A stretch of DNA of 64,000 bases from assembly GCF_014644535.1 (NCBI RefSeq), contig NZ_BMKW01000012.1:1-64000 (forward strand). The letters run 5' to 3'. Each line of letters begins with the position of its first letter. The stretch's first letter is position 1. The notes beneath the pieces were generated by a model. That model saw only the letters and a list, made by a program, of their open reading frames with translations. It was not told the DNA's origin and ran no database searches. Below, in pieces: positions 44,056 through 52,422 of the stretch. A program made the position numbers and the translations under genes. Origin of the DNA: Neoroseomonas lacus (GTDB lineage Bacteria > Pseudomonadota > Alphaproteobacteria > Acetobacterales > Acetobacteraceae).

Positions 44056-44934
44056 CTACAGCACCCGGCCCGCCACCGCGTCGAGCTTTGCCAGAATATC
44101 CGGGTCCCGCTTCTCCGGCGCCGTGATCAGCGCCCAGTCGAGCGCGCGGTCGCATCCCGCCGGGCAAGGCCCGCGCGGCGCGCCAAGCGCGGGCACCACG
44201 GTCTTCACCAGGGCACGCGCCTTGTCGGCGTTGGAGAACAGTTCCTTCACCACATGTTCGACGGTGACGTGCTCATGCTCGGGGTGCCAGCAATCGTAGT
44301 CCGTCACCATGGCCATGGTGGCGTAGCAAAGCTCGGCCTCGCGGGCCAACTTCGCCTCGGGCATGTTGGTCATGCCGATCACGTCGCAGCCCCATTGGCG
44401 GTACAGCATGCTTTCCGCCTTGGTGGAGAATTGCGGGCCTTCCATGACCAGGTAGGTGCCGCCGCGGCTGTAGGGGATGCCGGTGGTCTTCGCCGCCGCT
44501 TCCAGCGCGTCGCCGAGGCGCGGGCAGACCGGGTTGGCGACCGAGACATGCGCGACGCAGCCGGTGCCGAAGAAGGATTTCTCGCGCGCGAAGGTGCGGT
44601 CGATGAACTGGTCGACGATGACGAAATGGCCCGGTGGCAGTTCTTCCTTCAGCGAACCGACGGCGGAGAGCGAGATCAGTTCGGTGCAGCCGATGCGCTT
44701 CATGGCGTCGATATTGGCGCGGTAGTTCAGCGCGGAGGGTGGCGTGGGGTGGCCGCGCCCGTGGCGGGGCAGGAAGGCGACGTGCACGCCGGACAACACG
44801 CCGGTCAGGATCTCATCCGACGGGTCGCCCCAGGGGGTGCGGACCTTCACCCATTTGCGGTCCTCGAGACCGGCTAGGTCATAGACGCCGGACCCGCCGA
44901 TGAAGCCGATCATGGGGGTGATGAGGTCGGACAT
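44056..44934 (-). CDS. mtnP: S-methyl-5'-thioadenosine phosphorylase
   Basis: A 292-aa purine-phosphorylase-fold enzyme that splits methylthioadenosine into adenine and methylthioribose-1-phosphate in methionine salvage. Visible are IGFIGGSGVYDL, LPRHGRGHPTPPSALNYRAN, the ISLSAVGSL strand, YLVMEGPQFSTKAES and GMTNMPEAKLAREAEL. The TNMPEA segment favours methylthioadenosine over inosine. Divergent from a small lipoprotein gene. Other salvage genes are not in the window. Confidence 0.95.
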   Translation of the reverse strand: MSDLITPMIGFIGGSGVYDLAGLEDRKWVKVRTPWGDPSDEILTGVLSGVHVAFLPRHGRGHPTPPSALNYRANIDAMKRIGCTELISLSAVGSLKEELPPGHFVIVDQFIDRTFAREKSFFGTGCVAHVSVANPVCPRLGDALEAAAKTTGIPYSRGGTYLVMEGPQFSTKAESMLYRQWGCDVIGMTNMPEAKLAREAELCYATMAMVTDYDCWHPEHEHVTVEHVVKELFSNADKARALVKTVVPALGAPRGPCPAGCDRALDWALITAPEKRDPDILAKLDAVAGRVL

Positions 44935-45001
44935 GGAATGATGACTCCGCGCTGCGCGAAGGCGGTTTAGCGCGACGGGGGGCGCGTGCTAAGTCGGCGA
45001 C

Positions 45002-45178
45002 ATGACACGACCCGCGGTTGTCCGATTCCTCGCGCCTGTCCTGCTGCTGATGCTGGCACTGGCCGCCTGCGGGGATGACCAGTATTCGCGCGCCGGGGCG
45101 GTCGGGCCGCGCGGGACGGCGCTGCCGCCGCCCGACCCGGTGACGGGGGCGGCGCGGACGGCGCTGCCAGGGCGCTGA
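45002..45178 (+). CDS. Small lipoprotein, 58 aa
   Basis: A short frame, MTRPAVVRFLAPVLLLMLAL then AACGDDQYS, with a clear lipobox (LAAC, Cys23). The 35-residue mature tail is Gly/Pro/Ala-rich and likely disordered. It lies 67 bases from the divergent mtnP start and its stop directly abuts the stop of the convergent pentapeptide gene. Small lipoproteins of this type are common next to metabolic genes; role unknown. Confidence 0.6.
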   Translation: MTRPAVVRFLAPVLLLMLALAACGDDQYSRAGAVGPRGTALPPPDPVTGAARTALPGR

Positions 45179-46468
45179 TCACGGCTCGAATCGGACGTCG
45201 ATCAGCCGCACGCCAGGCAGGTCGCTCGGCGCAGACAGGAGGCGTCGCGGCACAGGCGGGGCTTCTGTCATGTAGACGGCAGAGAAAGTCACGTTGCGCA
45301 GGACAGCACCATCCAGGCTGCTCCAGACGAAGTCCCCTCTTCTCATGTGAACGGTTGTCAGCCGGGCACCTCTCAAATTGACCCCGACGAAGTCCACGCT
45401 TCGGAATTGGCTCTCAAGCAAGGTCGCGCCGCGCATGTCGACATCGCGGAAGGAGAAGCCTTCCGGCACGTCGATCCGCTCCAGCCGGGCTTCGCGAAGA
45501 TCGGCGCCCAGCACATACGGAAACCCGAGTGACGCAATGAAGCTTGCGCCCCGCAGGTCGGCGCGCTGCATGTCGACCCCGGCGAAGCGTGTACCCTCGA
45601 AGCGCGCGCCCCGCAGGTCGCTCTGCTCAAGGCGAACACGACTCAGATAGGTGCCGGAGAAGTCCGCGCCACGGAGCACCTGTCGGGACAGATCGATATT
45701 GGACAGATCGGCGTCGCGGAAATCAGCCTGCGAGAGATCCTGGAAGTCTCCCATCGCGGCATGCGCAAGGGCGATCGTGCCGAGCAATTCGGGATGCGCC
45801 CCGAGCCGCGCCTTCGCCCGCTCCAGGACCGTCACGGCCTCCGCCGCACGGCCCTGGCCGAGCAGCACGCGCGCCATGCCGGTCTGCCCGGAAACCAGGT
45901 CAGGTGCCGCTGCGACGACCGCCTGATAGGCCGTCAGAGCGCGGTCATGGTCCCGCCATCGCCGGAGCGCCTCGGCCCGGCGGAGCAGCGGGGCCATCGC
46001 ATCCGGGTTGGCACGCACAGCAGCATCGGCAGCGGAAAGCTGCTCTCCGAGCCGGGACAACGCCGGTTCTGCTTCCCGTGCCGCCCACATGCTGCATTGG
46101 CTGATCCCCAGCCCGCCCTCGCGAAACCGGCCGGGGAAGAAAGCGCGCTCGTCGCCGACCGACAAATGCACGCCACACAGCGAATCCGAGCCACCCGCAC
46201 TCAGTTCGACCCTGGCGGGCAGGTCGCCCTTCCAAAGCTGCGTGACCTCCACGGTGGCGCGCTGCCGGGGCGCTTGTGTGTTGTCCAGCGCCTCGACGGC
46301 CACCACGCGCCCGCGGAATGCCAGCGGTGCGCCCAGCACCAGCATGTCGGGATTGCCGCCCGACGAGCAGGAACAGGCGAAGGCGGGCCCCGCCATCAGC
46401 ACCAGGATCGCGGCTATCGCCGCGCTACACCATCCGCGCCTCGATGCCACCATCGCCCGAAATCCCAT
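45179..46468 (-). CDS. Exported protein: NTR/TIMP-like, TPR-like and pentapeptide repeats
   Basis: A 429-aa composite protein. A signal peptide (AAIAAILVLMAGPAFA) is followed by mature N-terminal CSCSS, the start typical of TIMP/netrin-like (NTR) domains; that part runs to about residue 145 with further Cys in SDSLCGV and SQCSMW. A TPR-like helical segment (RRAEALRRWRDHDRALTAY and following) spans about 150-245. From about 250 pentapeptide repeats A(D/N)Lxx form a right-handed helix (DLSQADFRDADLSNIDL). The ATG at 46468 has AAGGA upstream. Function unknown; the parts suggest protein binding in the periplasm. Confidence 0.7.
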   Translation of the reverse strand: MGFRAMVASRRGWCSAAIAAILVLMAGPAFACSCSSGGNPDMLVLGAPLAFRGRVVAVEALDNTQAPRQRATVEVTQLWKGDLPARVELSAGGSDSLCGVHLSVGDERAFFPGRFREGGLGISQCSMWAAREAEPALSRLGEQLSAADAAVRANPDAMAPLLRRAEALRRWRDHDRALTAYQAVVAAAPDLVSGQTGMARVLLGQGRAAEAVTVLERAKARLGAHPELLGTIALAHAAMGDFQDLSQADFRDADLSNIDLSRQVLRGADFSGTYLSRVRLEQSDLRGARFEGTRFAGVDMQRADLRGASFIASLGFPYVLGADLREARLERIDVPEGFSFRDVDMRGATLLESQFRSVDFVGVNLRGARLTTVHMRRGDFVWSSLDGAVLRNVTFSAVYMTEAPPVPRRLLSAPSDLPGVRLIDVRFEP

Positions 46469-46522
46469 GCCCCGGTCCTTCGCAGCGATCCCGATCTGGG
46501 GAGGCAATGATTGGATGGGGCC

Positions 46523-47617
46523 TTACACGTTGAACCGGAACAGCATCACGTCGCCGTCCTTCACGACGTATTCCTTGCCTTCGACGCGCATCTTGCCGGC
46601 CTCCTTGGCACCCTGCTCGCCGCCCAGTGCCACGTAGTCGTCGTAGCCGATGGTTTCCGCCGCGATGAAGCCGCGTTCGAAGTCGCCATGGATCACGCCG
46701 GCGGCCTGCGGCGCCTTCATCCCCCGCAGGATGGTCCAGGCGCGCGCTTCCTTCGGCCCGCAGGTGAAATAGGTGATCAGCCCGAGCAGCGTGTAGCCGG
46801 CGCGGATGATGCGATCCAAACCAGAATCCTCGAGGCCCAGGGACGACAGGAACTCCGCCCGGTCGGCTTCCGCCATCTGGCTGATCTCGGCCTCGATCGC
46901 CGCCGAGACCACGACCGCCTGCGCGCCTTCGGCCTTCGCCTTCTCGAACACCTTCGCCGAGAAGGCGTTGCCGGTCGCGGCACTCGCTTCCTCGACATTC
47001 GCCACATACAGCACGGGCTTCGACGTCATCAGCTGCAGACGCGACGCCGCCACTTCCTCACCCTTCGGGATGGCGGTGCGCGCCGGCTTGCCGGCTTCGA
47101 GCGCGGCCTTGATCGGGTCGATCAGCGCCATCTGCGCGACCGCTTCCTTGTCGCCGCCGCGCGCGCGCTTCACCAGTCCATAGGCACGCTTCTCCAGGCT
47201 GTCGAGGTCGGCGAGCATCAGCTCGGTCTCGACGGTCTCGGCATCGCGGATCGGGTCGACGCTGCCCTCGACATGGGTGACGTCGGTGTCCTCGAAGCAG
47301 CGCAGGACATGGACGATGGCGTCCACTTCGCGGATATTGGCGAGGAACTGGTTGCCCAGCCCTTCGCCCTTCGAGGCGCCGCGCACCAGGCCGGCGATGT
47401 CGACGAATTCCAGGCTGGTCGGCACTGTCTTCTGGGACTTGCCGACGCGCGTCAGCTCATCGAGCCGCTTGTCCGGCACCGCGACGCGGCCGACATTCGG
47501 CTCGATGGTGCAGAAGGGGTAATTCGCCGCCTGGGCCGACGCGGTCTGCGTCAGCGCGTTGAACAGGGTGGATTTGCCGACATTCGGCAGCCCGACGATC
47601 CCGCAATTGAAGCCCAT
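46523..47617 (-). CDS. ychF: Redox-regulated ATPase/GTPase YchF (Obg family)
   Basis: YchF, 364 aa, is a universal ribosome-associated P-loop ATPase. G1 is [15 protein letters not shown] at residues 8-22, followed by [24 protein letters not shown] and the C-terminal TGS-type domain with [20 protein letters not shown] and a [10 protein letters not shown] end. The ATG at 47617 gives MGFNCGIVG; upstream sequence is the previous gene. It starts one base after that gene's stop and belongs to rplY-pth-hypothetical-ychF. Confidence 0.97.
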   Translation of the reverse strand: MGFNCGIVGLPNVGKSTLFNALTQTASAQAANYPFCTIEPNVGRVAVPDKRLDELTRVGKSQKTVPTSLEFVDIAGLVRGASKGEGLGNQFLANIREVDAIVHVLRCFEDTDVTHVEGSVDPIRDAETVETELMLADLDSLEKRAYGLVKRARGGDKEAVAQMALIDPIKAALEAGKPARTAIPKGEEVAASRLQLMTSKPVLYVANVEEASAATGNAFSAKVFEKAKAEGAQAVVVSAAIEAEISQMAEADRAEFLSSLGLEDSGLDRIIRAGYTLLGLITYFTCGPKEARAWTILRGMKAPQAAGVIHGDFERGFIAAETIGYDDYVALGGEQGAKEAGKMRVEGKEYVVKDGDVMLFRFNV

Positions 47618-47618
47618 C

Positions 47619-48113
47619 TCAATCCCCTTTGCCGCCAATGGCGGGTGCCGTGCCGTGCCAGGCGGCCTCGAATGCCGAAGCGAAGGTCTCGGCGATGGTT
47701 GCGGCCGCGATGCGCGCCGCGCCGTCATCCGTCACCGGCGCGAGCGCCGCCGCGCGCAGGTGCCCCACCACCTCGCCGACCGACAGCGAGCCATGCGGCA
47801 GCCGGCCGAGCGTCTCCTGCGCCGCGCGCACCGGTTCCCCGGTGAAGCGCAGCAGGTCCCGCGCCACCAGCACCAGCGCACCGGCGAGCACCGAGGCCGC
47901 GCGCGCGCCGGCCTGCATCATGCGGTGGTCCTCCAGCTCGGCGGGGCCGTCCATGGCGAAGAGCGCGAGCGTGCCGCGCAGCCCGGCGGCCGTCTGCGCC
48001 AGACTTTCCGCCTCGCGCAGCAGCGCGGTGGCGAGAATGGCCGTGCCATTCGCCATGTCCTGCGGGCCGGGGCCGGCGAAGCTGAAATCGGGATGCAGGT
48101 CGTCTTCCATCAT
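47619..48113 (-). CDS. Hypothetical protein between pth and ychF
   Basis: A 164-aa soluble, largely helical and Ala-rich protein. It starts MMEDDLHPDFSF and contains GPQDMANGTAILATALLREA and later ARAASVLAGALVLVARDLLR. No family recognised. Its start overlaps the pth stop by four bases and it ends one base before ychF, so it is expressed with these translation-related genes. Conservation in relatives could show whether it acts with them. Confidence 0.65.
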   Translation of the reverse strand: MMEDDLHPDFSFAGPGPQDMANGTAILATALLREAESLAQTAAGLRGTLALFAMDGPAELEDHRMMQAGARAASVLAGALVLVARDLLRFTGEPVRAAQETLGRLPHGSLSVGEVVGHLRAAALAPVTDDGAARIAAATIAETFASAFEAAWHGTAPAIGGKGD

Positions 48114-48703
48114 GTCTCCTGCGTCAGCAGCGCGACGCGTGTCATGAAATCCTCGGCGCGGCCCTCGGCGAGCATCGGCGCGGCATCGGCCGCCGCATCC
48201 AGCAGCTTTTCCAGCCAGGGTTGGTCCTGCTTGGCGAAATTGCCAAGCACATGGCCGGTCACCGCATCCTTGTGGCCCGGATGGCCGATGCCCACGCGCA
48301 CGCGCCAGAACTCCGGGCTACCGAAGGCGCGGCGCATGTCGCGCAGGCCGTTGTGGCCGGCGACGCCGCCGCCCTTCTTCACTCGCACCTTGCCCGGTGC
48401 GAGGTCGAGCTCATCGTGGAAGGCGGTGACATCCTCGGGCGGGATCTTGAGGAAGGCGGCGGCCTGCTGCACGGCGTCGCCGCTGGCATTCATGTAGGTC
48501 AGCGGTTTCAGCGCCCAGACGCGACGGCCCGCGATGGTGCCCTCGCTCACCTCGCCCTTGAAGCGCTTGCGCCAGGGGGAGAAGCGATGGCGGCGCGCGA
48601 TCGCGTCGAGCACCATGAAGCCGATGTTGTGGCGCTGGCGCGCGTGCTCACTGCCCGGATTGCCGAGGCCGACCCAGAGGAGTGGTCCGTCTTGCGGGGG
48701 CAT
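48110..48703 (-). CDS. pth: Peptidyl-tRNA hydrolase
   Basis: Pth, 197 aa, recycles tRNA from peptidyl-tRNA dropped by ribosomes. Catalytic and binding residues are visible in VGLGNPGSEHARQRHNIGF (Asn, His), PLTYMNASG (Asn), FHDELDL (Asp) and GGVAGHNGLRDM. It follows rplY across a gap filled by a palindromic repeat element, and overlaps the next gene by four bases. Confidence 0.97.
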   Translation of the reverse strand: MPPQDGPLLWVGLGNPGSEHARQRHNIGFMVLDAIARRHRFSPWRKRFKGEVSEGTIAGRRVWALKPLTYMNASGDAVQQAAAFLKIPPEDVTAFHDELDLAPGKVRVKKGGGVAGHNGLRDMRRAFGSPEFWRVRVGIGHPGHKDAVTGHVLGNFAKQDQPWLEKLLDAAADAAPMLAEGRAEDFMTRVALLTQET

Positions 48704-48718
48704 GGCAAGGAAAAGAAA

Positions 48719-48840
48719 GGTCGGGGGAGGGAACTCCCCCGAGCCCCCCTCCTTTTTCTATCTGTTGGGGATGACCGCCGGGGGCGGCGCCAAAAGACAA
48801 AAAGCGGTGGGGGATTCGGGGGAGGTGTTCCTCCCCCGTC
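48719..48840. repeat. Paired inverted palindromic repeat, family 1, copy 2
   Basis: Left hairpin CGGGGGAG/CTCCCCCG (48722-48741) followed by CCCCCCTCCTTTTTCTATC, a centre with GACCGCCGGGGGCGGCGCC, then the inverted unit ending in the hairpin CGGGGGAGG/CCTCCCCCG (48817-48838). About 90% identical to 32669-32788. It fills the rplY-pth gap. Both copies lie upstream of a minus-strand gene and keep the same orientation. Confidence 0.85.
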
Positions 48841-48844
48841 TTCC

Positions 48845-49519
48845 TTACTTCTTCTTGCCGCCCTTGGCCGGCGCGGCTGCACCGGCGGCAGGCGCCTTCT
48901 GCTTGATCGCCTCGACCGGGCCCGGGGCCGCGGCGGGGGCGTCCTCGACCACGGTCGGCGCGGCGATCGAGGCAACCATGAAGTCGCGCCCGATGATCGC
49001 CGGCTTGGCGCCGAACTGGTCCTTCACGGCCGACCAGCGCATGCCGTCGCCGATCTCGGCCGCGGCCAGGTCGATCTCGAAGGCTTCCGGCACATTCTCC
49101 GGGTCGGCCATCACTTCGATCTCACGGCGCACGACGTTCAGCACGCCGCCGGCCTTGATGCCCGGGCAGGTGTCTTCGTTCAGGAAGTGAACGGCGACCT
49201 TCACGCGGATGCGCGACCCGGCGGACAGGCGCTGGAAATCGACATGGATCGGGCGGTCGGTGACCGGGTGGAACTGCACGTCGCGCATCAGGCAACGCTC
49301 GGTGGCGCCACCCTTCACCGCGACCTCGAACAGGTGCGACTGCCAGCCGCCCTTGTTCATCTGCTTCATCACGTCGCGCGGGTCGAGCGCGGCGAGGGTC
49401 GACGCCTGCTTGGCACCGTAGATGACAGCGGGGACGAGCCCCTGACGCCGGGTTGCGCGGGCTGCCCCCTTACCTGCCTGCTCGCGCGCTTCGGCCTCGA
49501 TCCGAATGGTCTGGACCAT
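48845..49519 (-). CDS. rplY: 50S ribosomal protein L25/general stress protein Ctc
   Basis: A 224-aa two-domain L25 of the Ctc type that binds 5S rRNA. The N-terminal domain shows EAREQAGKGAARATRRQGLV and PAVIYGAK; the C-terminal TL5-like domain has KVAVHFLNEDTCPGIKAGG. The last 35 residues are Ala/Lys-rich and end in KKK. First gene of the rplY-pth-ychF group; its promoter should lie in 49520-49694. Confidence 0.95.
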   Translation of the reverse strand: MVQTIRIEAEAREQAGKGAARATRRQGLVPAVIYGAKQASTLAALDPRDVMKQMNKGGWQSHLFEVAVKGGATERCLMRDVQFHPVTDRPIHVDFQRLSAGSRIRVKVAVHFLNEDTCPGIKAGGVLNVVRREIEVMADPENVPEAFEIDLAAAEIGDGMRWSAVKDQFGAKPAIIGRDFMVASIAAPTVVEDAPAAAPGPVEAIKQKAPAAGAAAPAKGGKKK

Positions 49520-49694
49520 GGTCGTGTTCCTTCAAAATGATGCTGTCGCCGTGCCGGGGCCTTGCGGACATGCCAGCACGACAAGCGCCGGCCTCCAGGG
49601 GTGCCGACGCGGGCCGCTTCTAGGCGATGCATGTCACAGGTGCAAGCGCGGCGCGCCTTGACGCGGGCTGACGTGGGCTGGAAGCGTGGTTGTC

Positions 49695-52352
49695 ATGGAA
49701 AGTCTGGCGCTTCTCCTCGGCATCATCTTCCTTGGCGGCTGGGGGCTCGGCATTGCCGCTTTCGCCCGCGCCGGGCGCGCCAGGCGCGAGGCCGAGGCCC
49801 TGCGCACGGAGGTCGCCGCCCTGAGCGCGCAACTCGGCGGCATGGCCGGTGCGCTGATATCCGCCGGATTCAGGCCGCCGGAGGCCGCGCCGGCCGTGCC
49901 ACCGGCATATGCGCCATCGCCCGCCGAGGCGGCGCCGGTCGCCGCGCCGGCGGACGATGCGGCGCCGGCGTCCGAGACCGAAGCCGCCCCCGAGGCCCCG
50001 CTGCCGCCCTGGTCGCGGCCGGCCGGTGACGAACCGAAGCGCAACCTCGAGGAACTGATCACCCAGCGTTGGGGCGTCTGGCTCGGCGCCGGGGCGCTGC
50101 TGCTGGCGGGCGTCTTCCTGATCCGCTTCGCGGTTGAGGAAGGCTGGCTTGGCCCGGGGATACGCTGCGTGCTGGCCGGGCTGCTCGGCCTCGCGCTGAT
50201 CCTCGGTGGGGAATGGCTGGCCCGGCGTTCCGCCGCCACCCAGACCCCCGGCGGCCTGCCGGACTATGCGCCGCCCGCGCTCGCCGCGGGTGGCGTCGCC
50301 GCCCTGTTCGGGGCGACCTATGCCGCCACCGCGATGTACGAATTGCTGCCGCCCCTGCTCGGCTTTGCCGGCATGGCGGCGGCGGGCGCGCTGGGGATGC
50401 TGCTGTCGTTGCGGCGCGGGCCGTTGGTGGCGGTGGTCGGGCTGGTCGGCGCCTTTGCCACGCCGGCGTTGGTGGCGACCGATGACCCGTCGCTGCCGGG
50501 CCTGTTCGCCTATCTGCTGGTGGTTGTCGCGGCGGCGATGATGGTGGTGCGGGCGACGGCCTGGGGCTGGCTCGGCTGGTGCGCGACGGTCGCCGGGGCG
50601 CTGTGGGTGCTGTTCGGCACGGTGGTCGGGCAGGGGCTCGACCTCTGGGCGCCGGCGATCTTCGTGCCGGCGGCGGCGGCCTGCTTCCTGTTCCTGCTGC
50701 CGCGCGAGGCGCTGGGCGGGGTGCTTGGTCGGCGATTGGCGCATCTGCCCCCGGCGCTGCTCGGCGCGGGGCTGCTGCCGCTGGCGGTGTTCGAGGCCGG
50801 GCTCGCCGCGCCGGTGGGCATCCTGCTGCTCTCGCCGGTCGCGATCCTGGCCGGGCTGCGTGATGCGCGGCTGGTGCGGCTGCCCTGGATCGCCGCCGGA
50901 TTGGGGCTGGTGATGCTGCTGGTCTGGCTGGTGCCGGGCTGGGCGCCGACCGACGAGGCCGTGACCGTCGAAGGCGTCGTGCAGACGGTCATTCCCGGTG
51001 ACTGGGTGCCGACGGCGTTGACGCCTTACCTGACCGTCGCACTGATTTTCGCGCTGCTGCATCTGCTGGCCGGGCTGACGCTGGAGGCGCGCGGCGGGCT
51101 GGCCTGGGCGGGGCTCGCCGCCACGGTGCCGGTGGTGACGCTGCTGGTCGCCTATGGCCGGGTGCGCGGCTTCGCCACCGATCCGAGCTGGGCGCTGGCG
51201 GCCGCGGCGCTTGCCGCGCTGCATGTGGGCGCGGCGGCACGGGGCATGCGGGCGGCCGACCCGCAGCGCGCCGGTGCGCATGCGGCGGCGGCGGTGGCGG
51301 CCTTGGCGCTCGGCGTCGCCATGGTGCTCCGCGACCAGTGGCTGACGCTCGCCGTCGCGCTGTTCCTGCCGCCGCTGGCGATGATCGCCGCGCGCACGGG
51401 GCTCGATGCACTGCGGCGCGTCGCGGCGGTGGTTGCCGCCCTGGTGTTGGTGCGGCTGGTGCTGAACGGCTTCGTGCTCGGCTACGACTGGGGCGCGATG
51501 CCGCTGCTGAACGGGTTGCTGCTCGCCTATGGCGTGCCGGCGGCGTGTTTCTGGTGGGCGGCGCGGATTTTCCTTCGCGGGCGGGACGGCATCGTGGTGC
51601 GGTTGCTGGAGGGCGGCGCGGCGCTGTTCGCCACGCTGCTGGTGCTGCTGGAGATACGCCACGGCTTCCATCCCGGCGCGCTGGGCGAGGAACGCTGGGA
51701 CTTCGCCGAGGCCGCCTGGCAATGCACCGCGCTGTTCGCCTGCGCCATGGCGGCGCTGCTGCTGCATCGGCGCGGCGGGCGGGTGACGATGCTCCTGGCC
51801 GCGCGGGTGGCGGGGGTGGTGGGGTTGCTGGTCGGGCTGATCCTGCTGGCGACGAATCCCTGGGTGACCAACCGCGACGTCGGCGCGCTGCCGGTGCTGA
51901 ATGCGCTGGCGCCGGCCTATCTGCTGCCCGCGCTGCTGGTGGGCTGGGCGGTGGCGCGCGTGGCGGAACTGCGCGAGCCACCGGGGGCGCGGCCGCTGCT
52001 CGCGGCCTATGGCCTGGCGGCCGGCTTCGCCTGGGTGACGCTGGAGGTGCGCCGCGCCTTCCACCCGGTGAAGATCGGCGCACTGCCGATCGGCGAGGCG
52101 GAAATGTACGCCTATTCCGGTGCCTGGCTGCTGTTGGGTGCGGTGATGGTCGCGATCGGCATCCGCACCGGGCGGCGGGAGATCCGCCTGGCCGCGCTTG
52201 CCGTCATCGCGTTGGTGACCTTCAAGGTGTTCCTGGTGGACATGGACGCGCTGGTCGGGCTGTGGCGCGTGCTGTCCTTCCTGGGGCTCGGGCTGGCGCT
52301 GATCACGCTGGGGGCGATCTATCGACGCTTCGTGGTGGGGCGGCCGGCGTGA
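49695..52352 (+). CDS. DUF2339 polytopic membrane protein
   Basis: An 885-aa membrane protein. It has one N-terminal helix (LALLLGIIFLGGWGLGIAAF), a short coiled coil (RREAEALRTEVAALSAQL), a Pro/Ala linker to about residue 110, the conserved NLEELITQRWGVWLGAGALL entry and then more than 20 hydrophobic segments to the C-terminus. This is the DUF2339 layout; function unknown. The ATG at 49695 is preferred over GTG 49686 because GGAAG is ten bases upstream. It stands alone, divergent from rplY and ended by a hairpin. Confidence 0.85.
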   Translation: MESLALLLGIIFLGGWGLGIAAFARAGRARREAEALRTEVAALSAQLGGMAGALISAGFRPPEAAPAVPPAYAPSPAEAAPVAAPADDAAPASETEAAPEAPLPPWSRPAGDEPKRNLEELITQRWGVWLGAGALLLAGVFLIRFAVEEGWLGPGIRCVLAGLLGLALILGGEWLARRSAATQTPGGLPDYAPPALAAGGVAALFGATYAATAMYELLPPLLGFAGMAAAGALGMLLSLRRGPLVAVVGLVGAFATPALVATDDPSLPGLFAYLLVVVAAAMMVVRATAWGWLGWCATVAGALWVLFGTVVGQGLDLWAPAIFVPAAAACFLFLLPREALGGVLGRRLAHLPPALLGAGLLPLAVFEAGLAAPVGILLLSPVAILAGLRDARLVRLPWIAAGLGLVMLLVWLVPGWAPTDEAVTVEGVVQTVIPGDWVPTALTPYLTVALIFALLHLLAGLTLEARGGLAWAGLAATVPVVTLLVAYGRVRGFATDPSWALAAAALAALHVGAAARGMRAADPQRAGAHAAAAVAALALGVAMVLRDQWLTLAVALFLPPLAMIAARTGLDALRRVAAVVAALVLVRLVLNGFVLGYDWGAMPLLNGLLLAYGVPAACFWWAARIFLRGRDGIVVRLLEGGAALFATLLVLLEIRHGFHPGALGEERWDFAEAAWQCTALFACAMAALLLHRRGGRVTMLLAARVAGVVGLLVGLILLATNPWVTNRDVGALPVLNALAPAYLLPALLVGWAVARVAELREPPGARPLLAAYGLAAGFAWVTLEVRRAFHPVKIGALPIGEAEMYAYSGAWLLLGAVMVAIGIRTGRREIRLAALAVIALVTFKVFLVDMDALVGLWRVLSFLGLGLALITLGAIYRRFVVGRPA

Positions 52353-52357
52353 GGGTC

Positions 52358-52380
52358 GAGAGGGGCGGCGCGCCCCTCTC
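52358..52380. terminator. Bidirectional terminator hairpin
   Basis: GAGAGGGGCG at 52358-52367 pairs perfectly with CGCCCCTCTC at 52371-52380 around a three-base loop, between convergent genes. Its sequence resembles the outer hairpin of repeat family 2 (59743-59765), so it may be a solitary unit of that family. No T-run. Confidence 0.65.
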
Positions 52381-52422
52381 CGATCACCAGTGAAAAAATA
52401 GGCCGGAGCGGCTCTGCGGCCC

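Noticed and set aside
49620..52064. 814-codon minus-strand frame opposite the DUF2339 gene
   Set aside because: The product is almost only Arg, Gln, Pro, His and Gly, typical of antisense frames in high-GC DNA; the plus strand has a coherent membrane protein.
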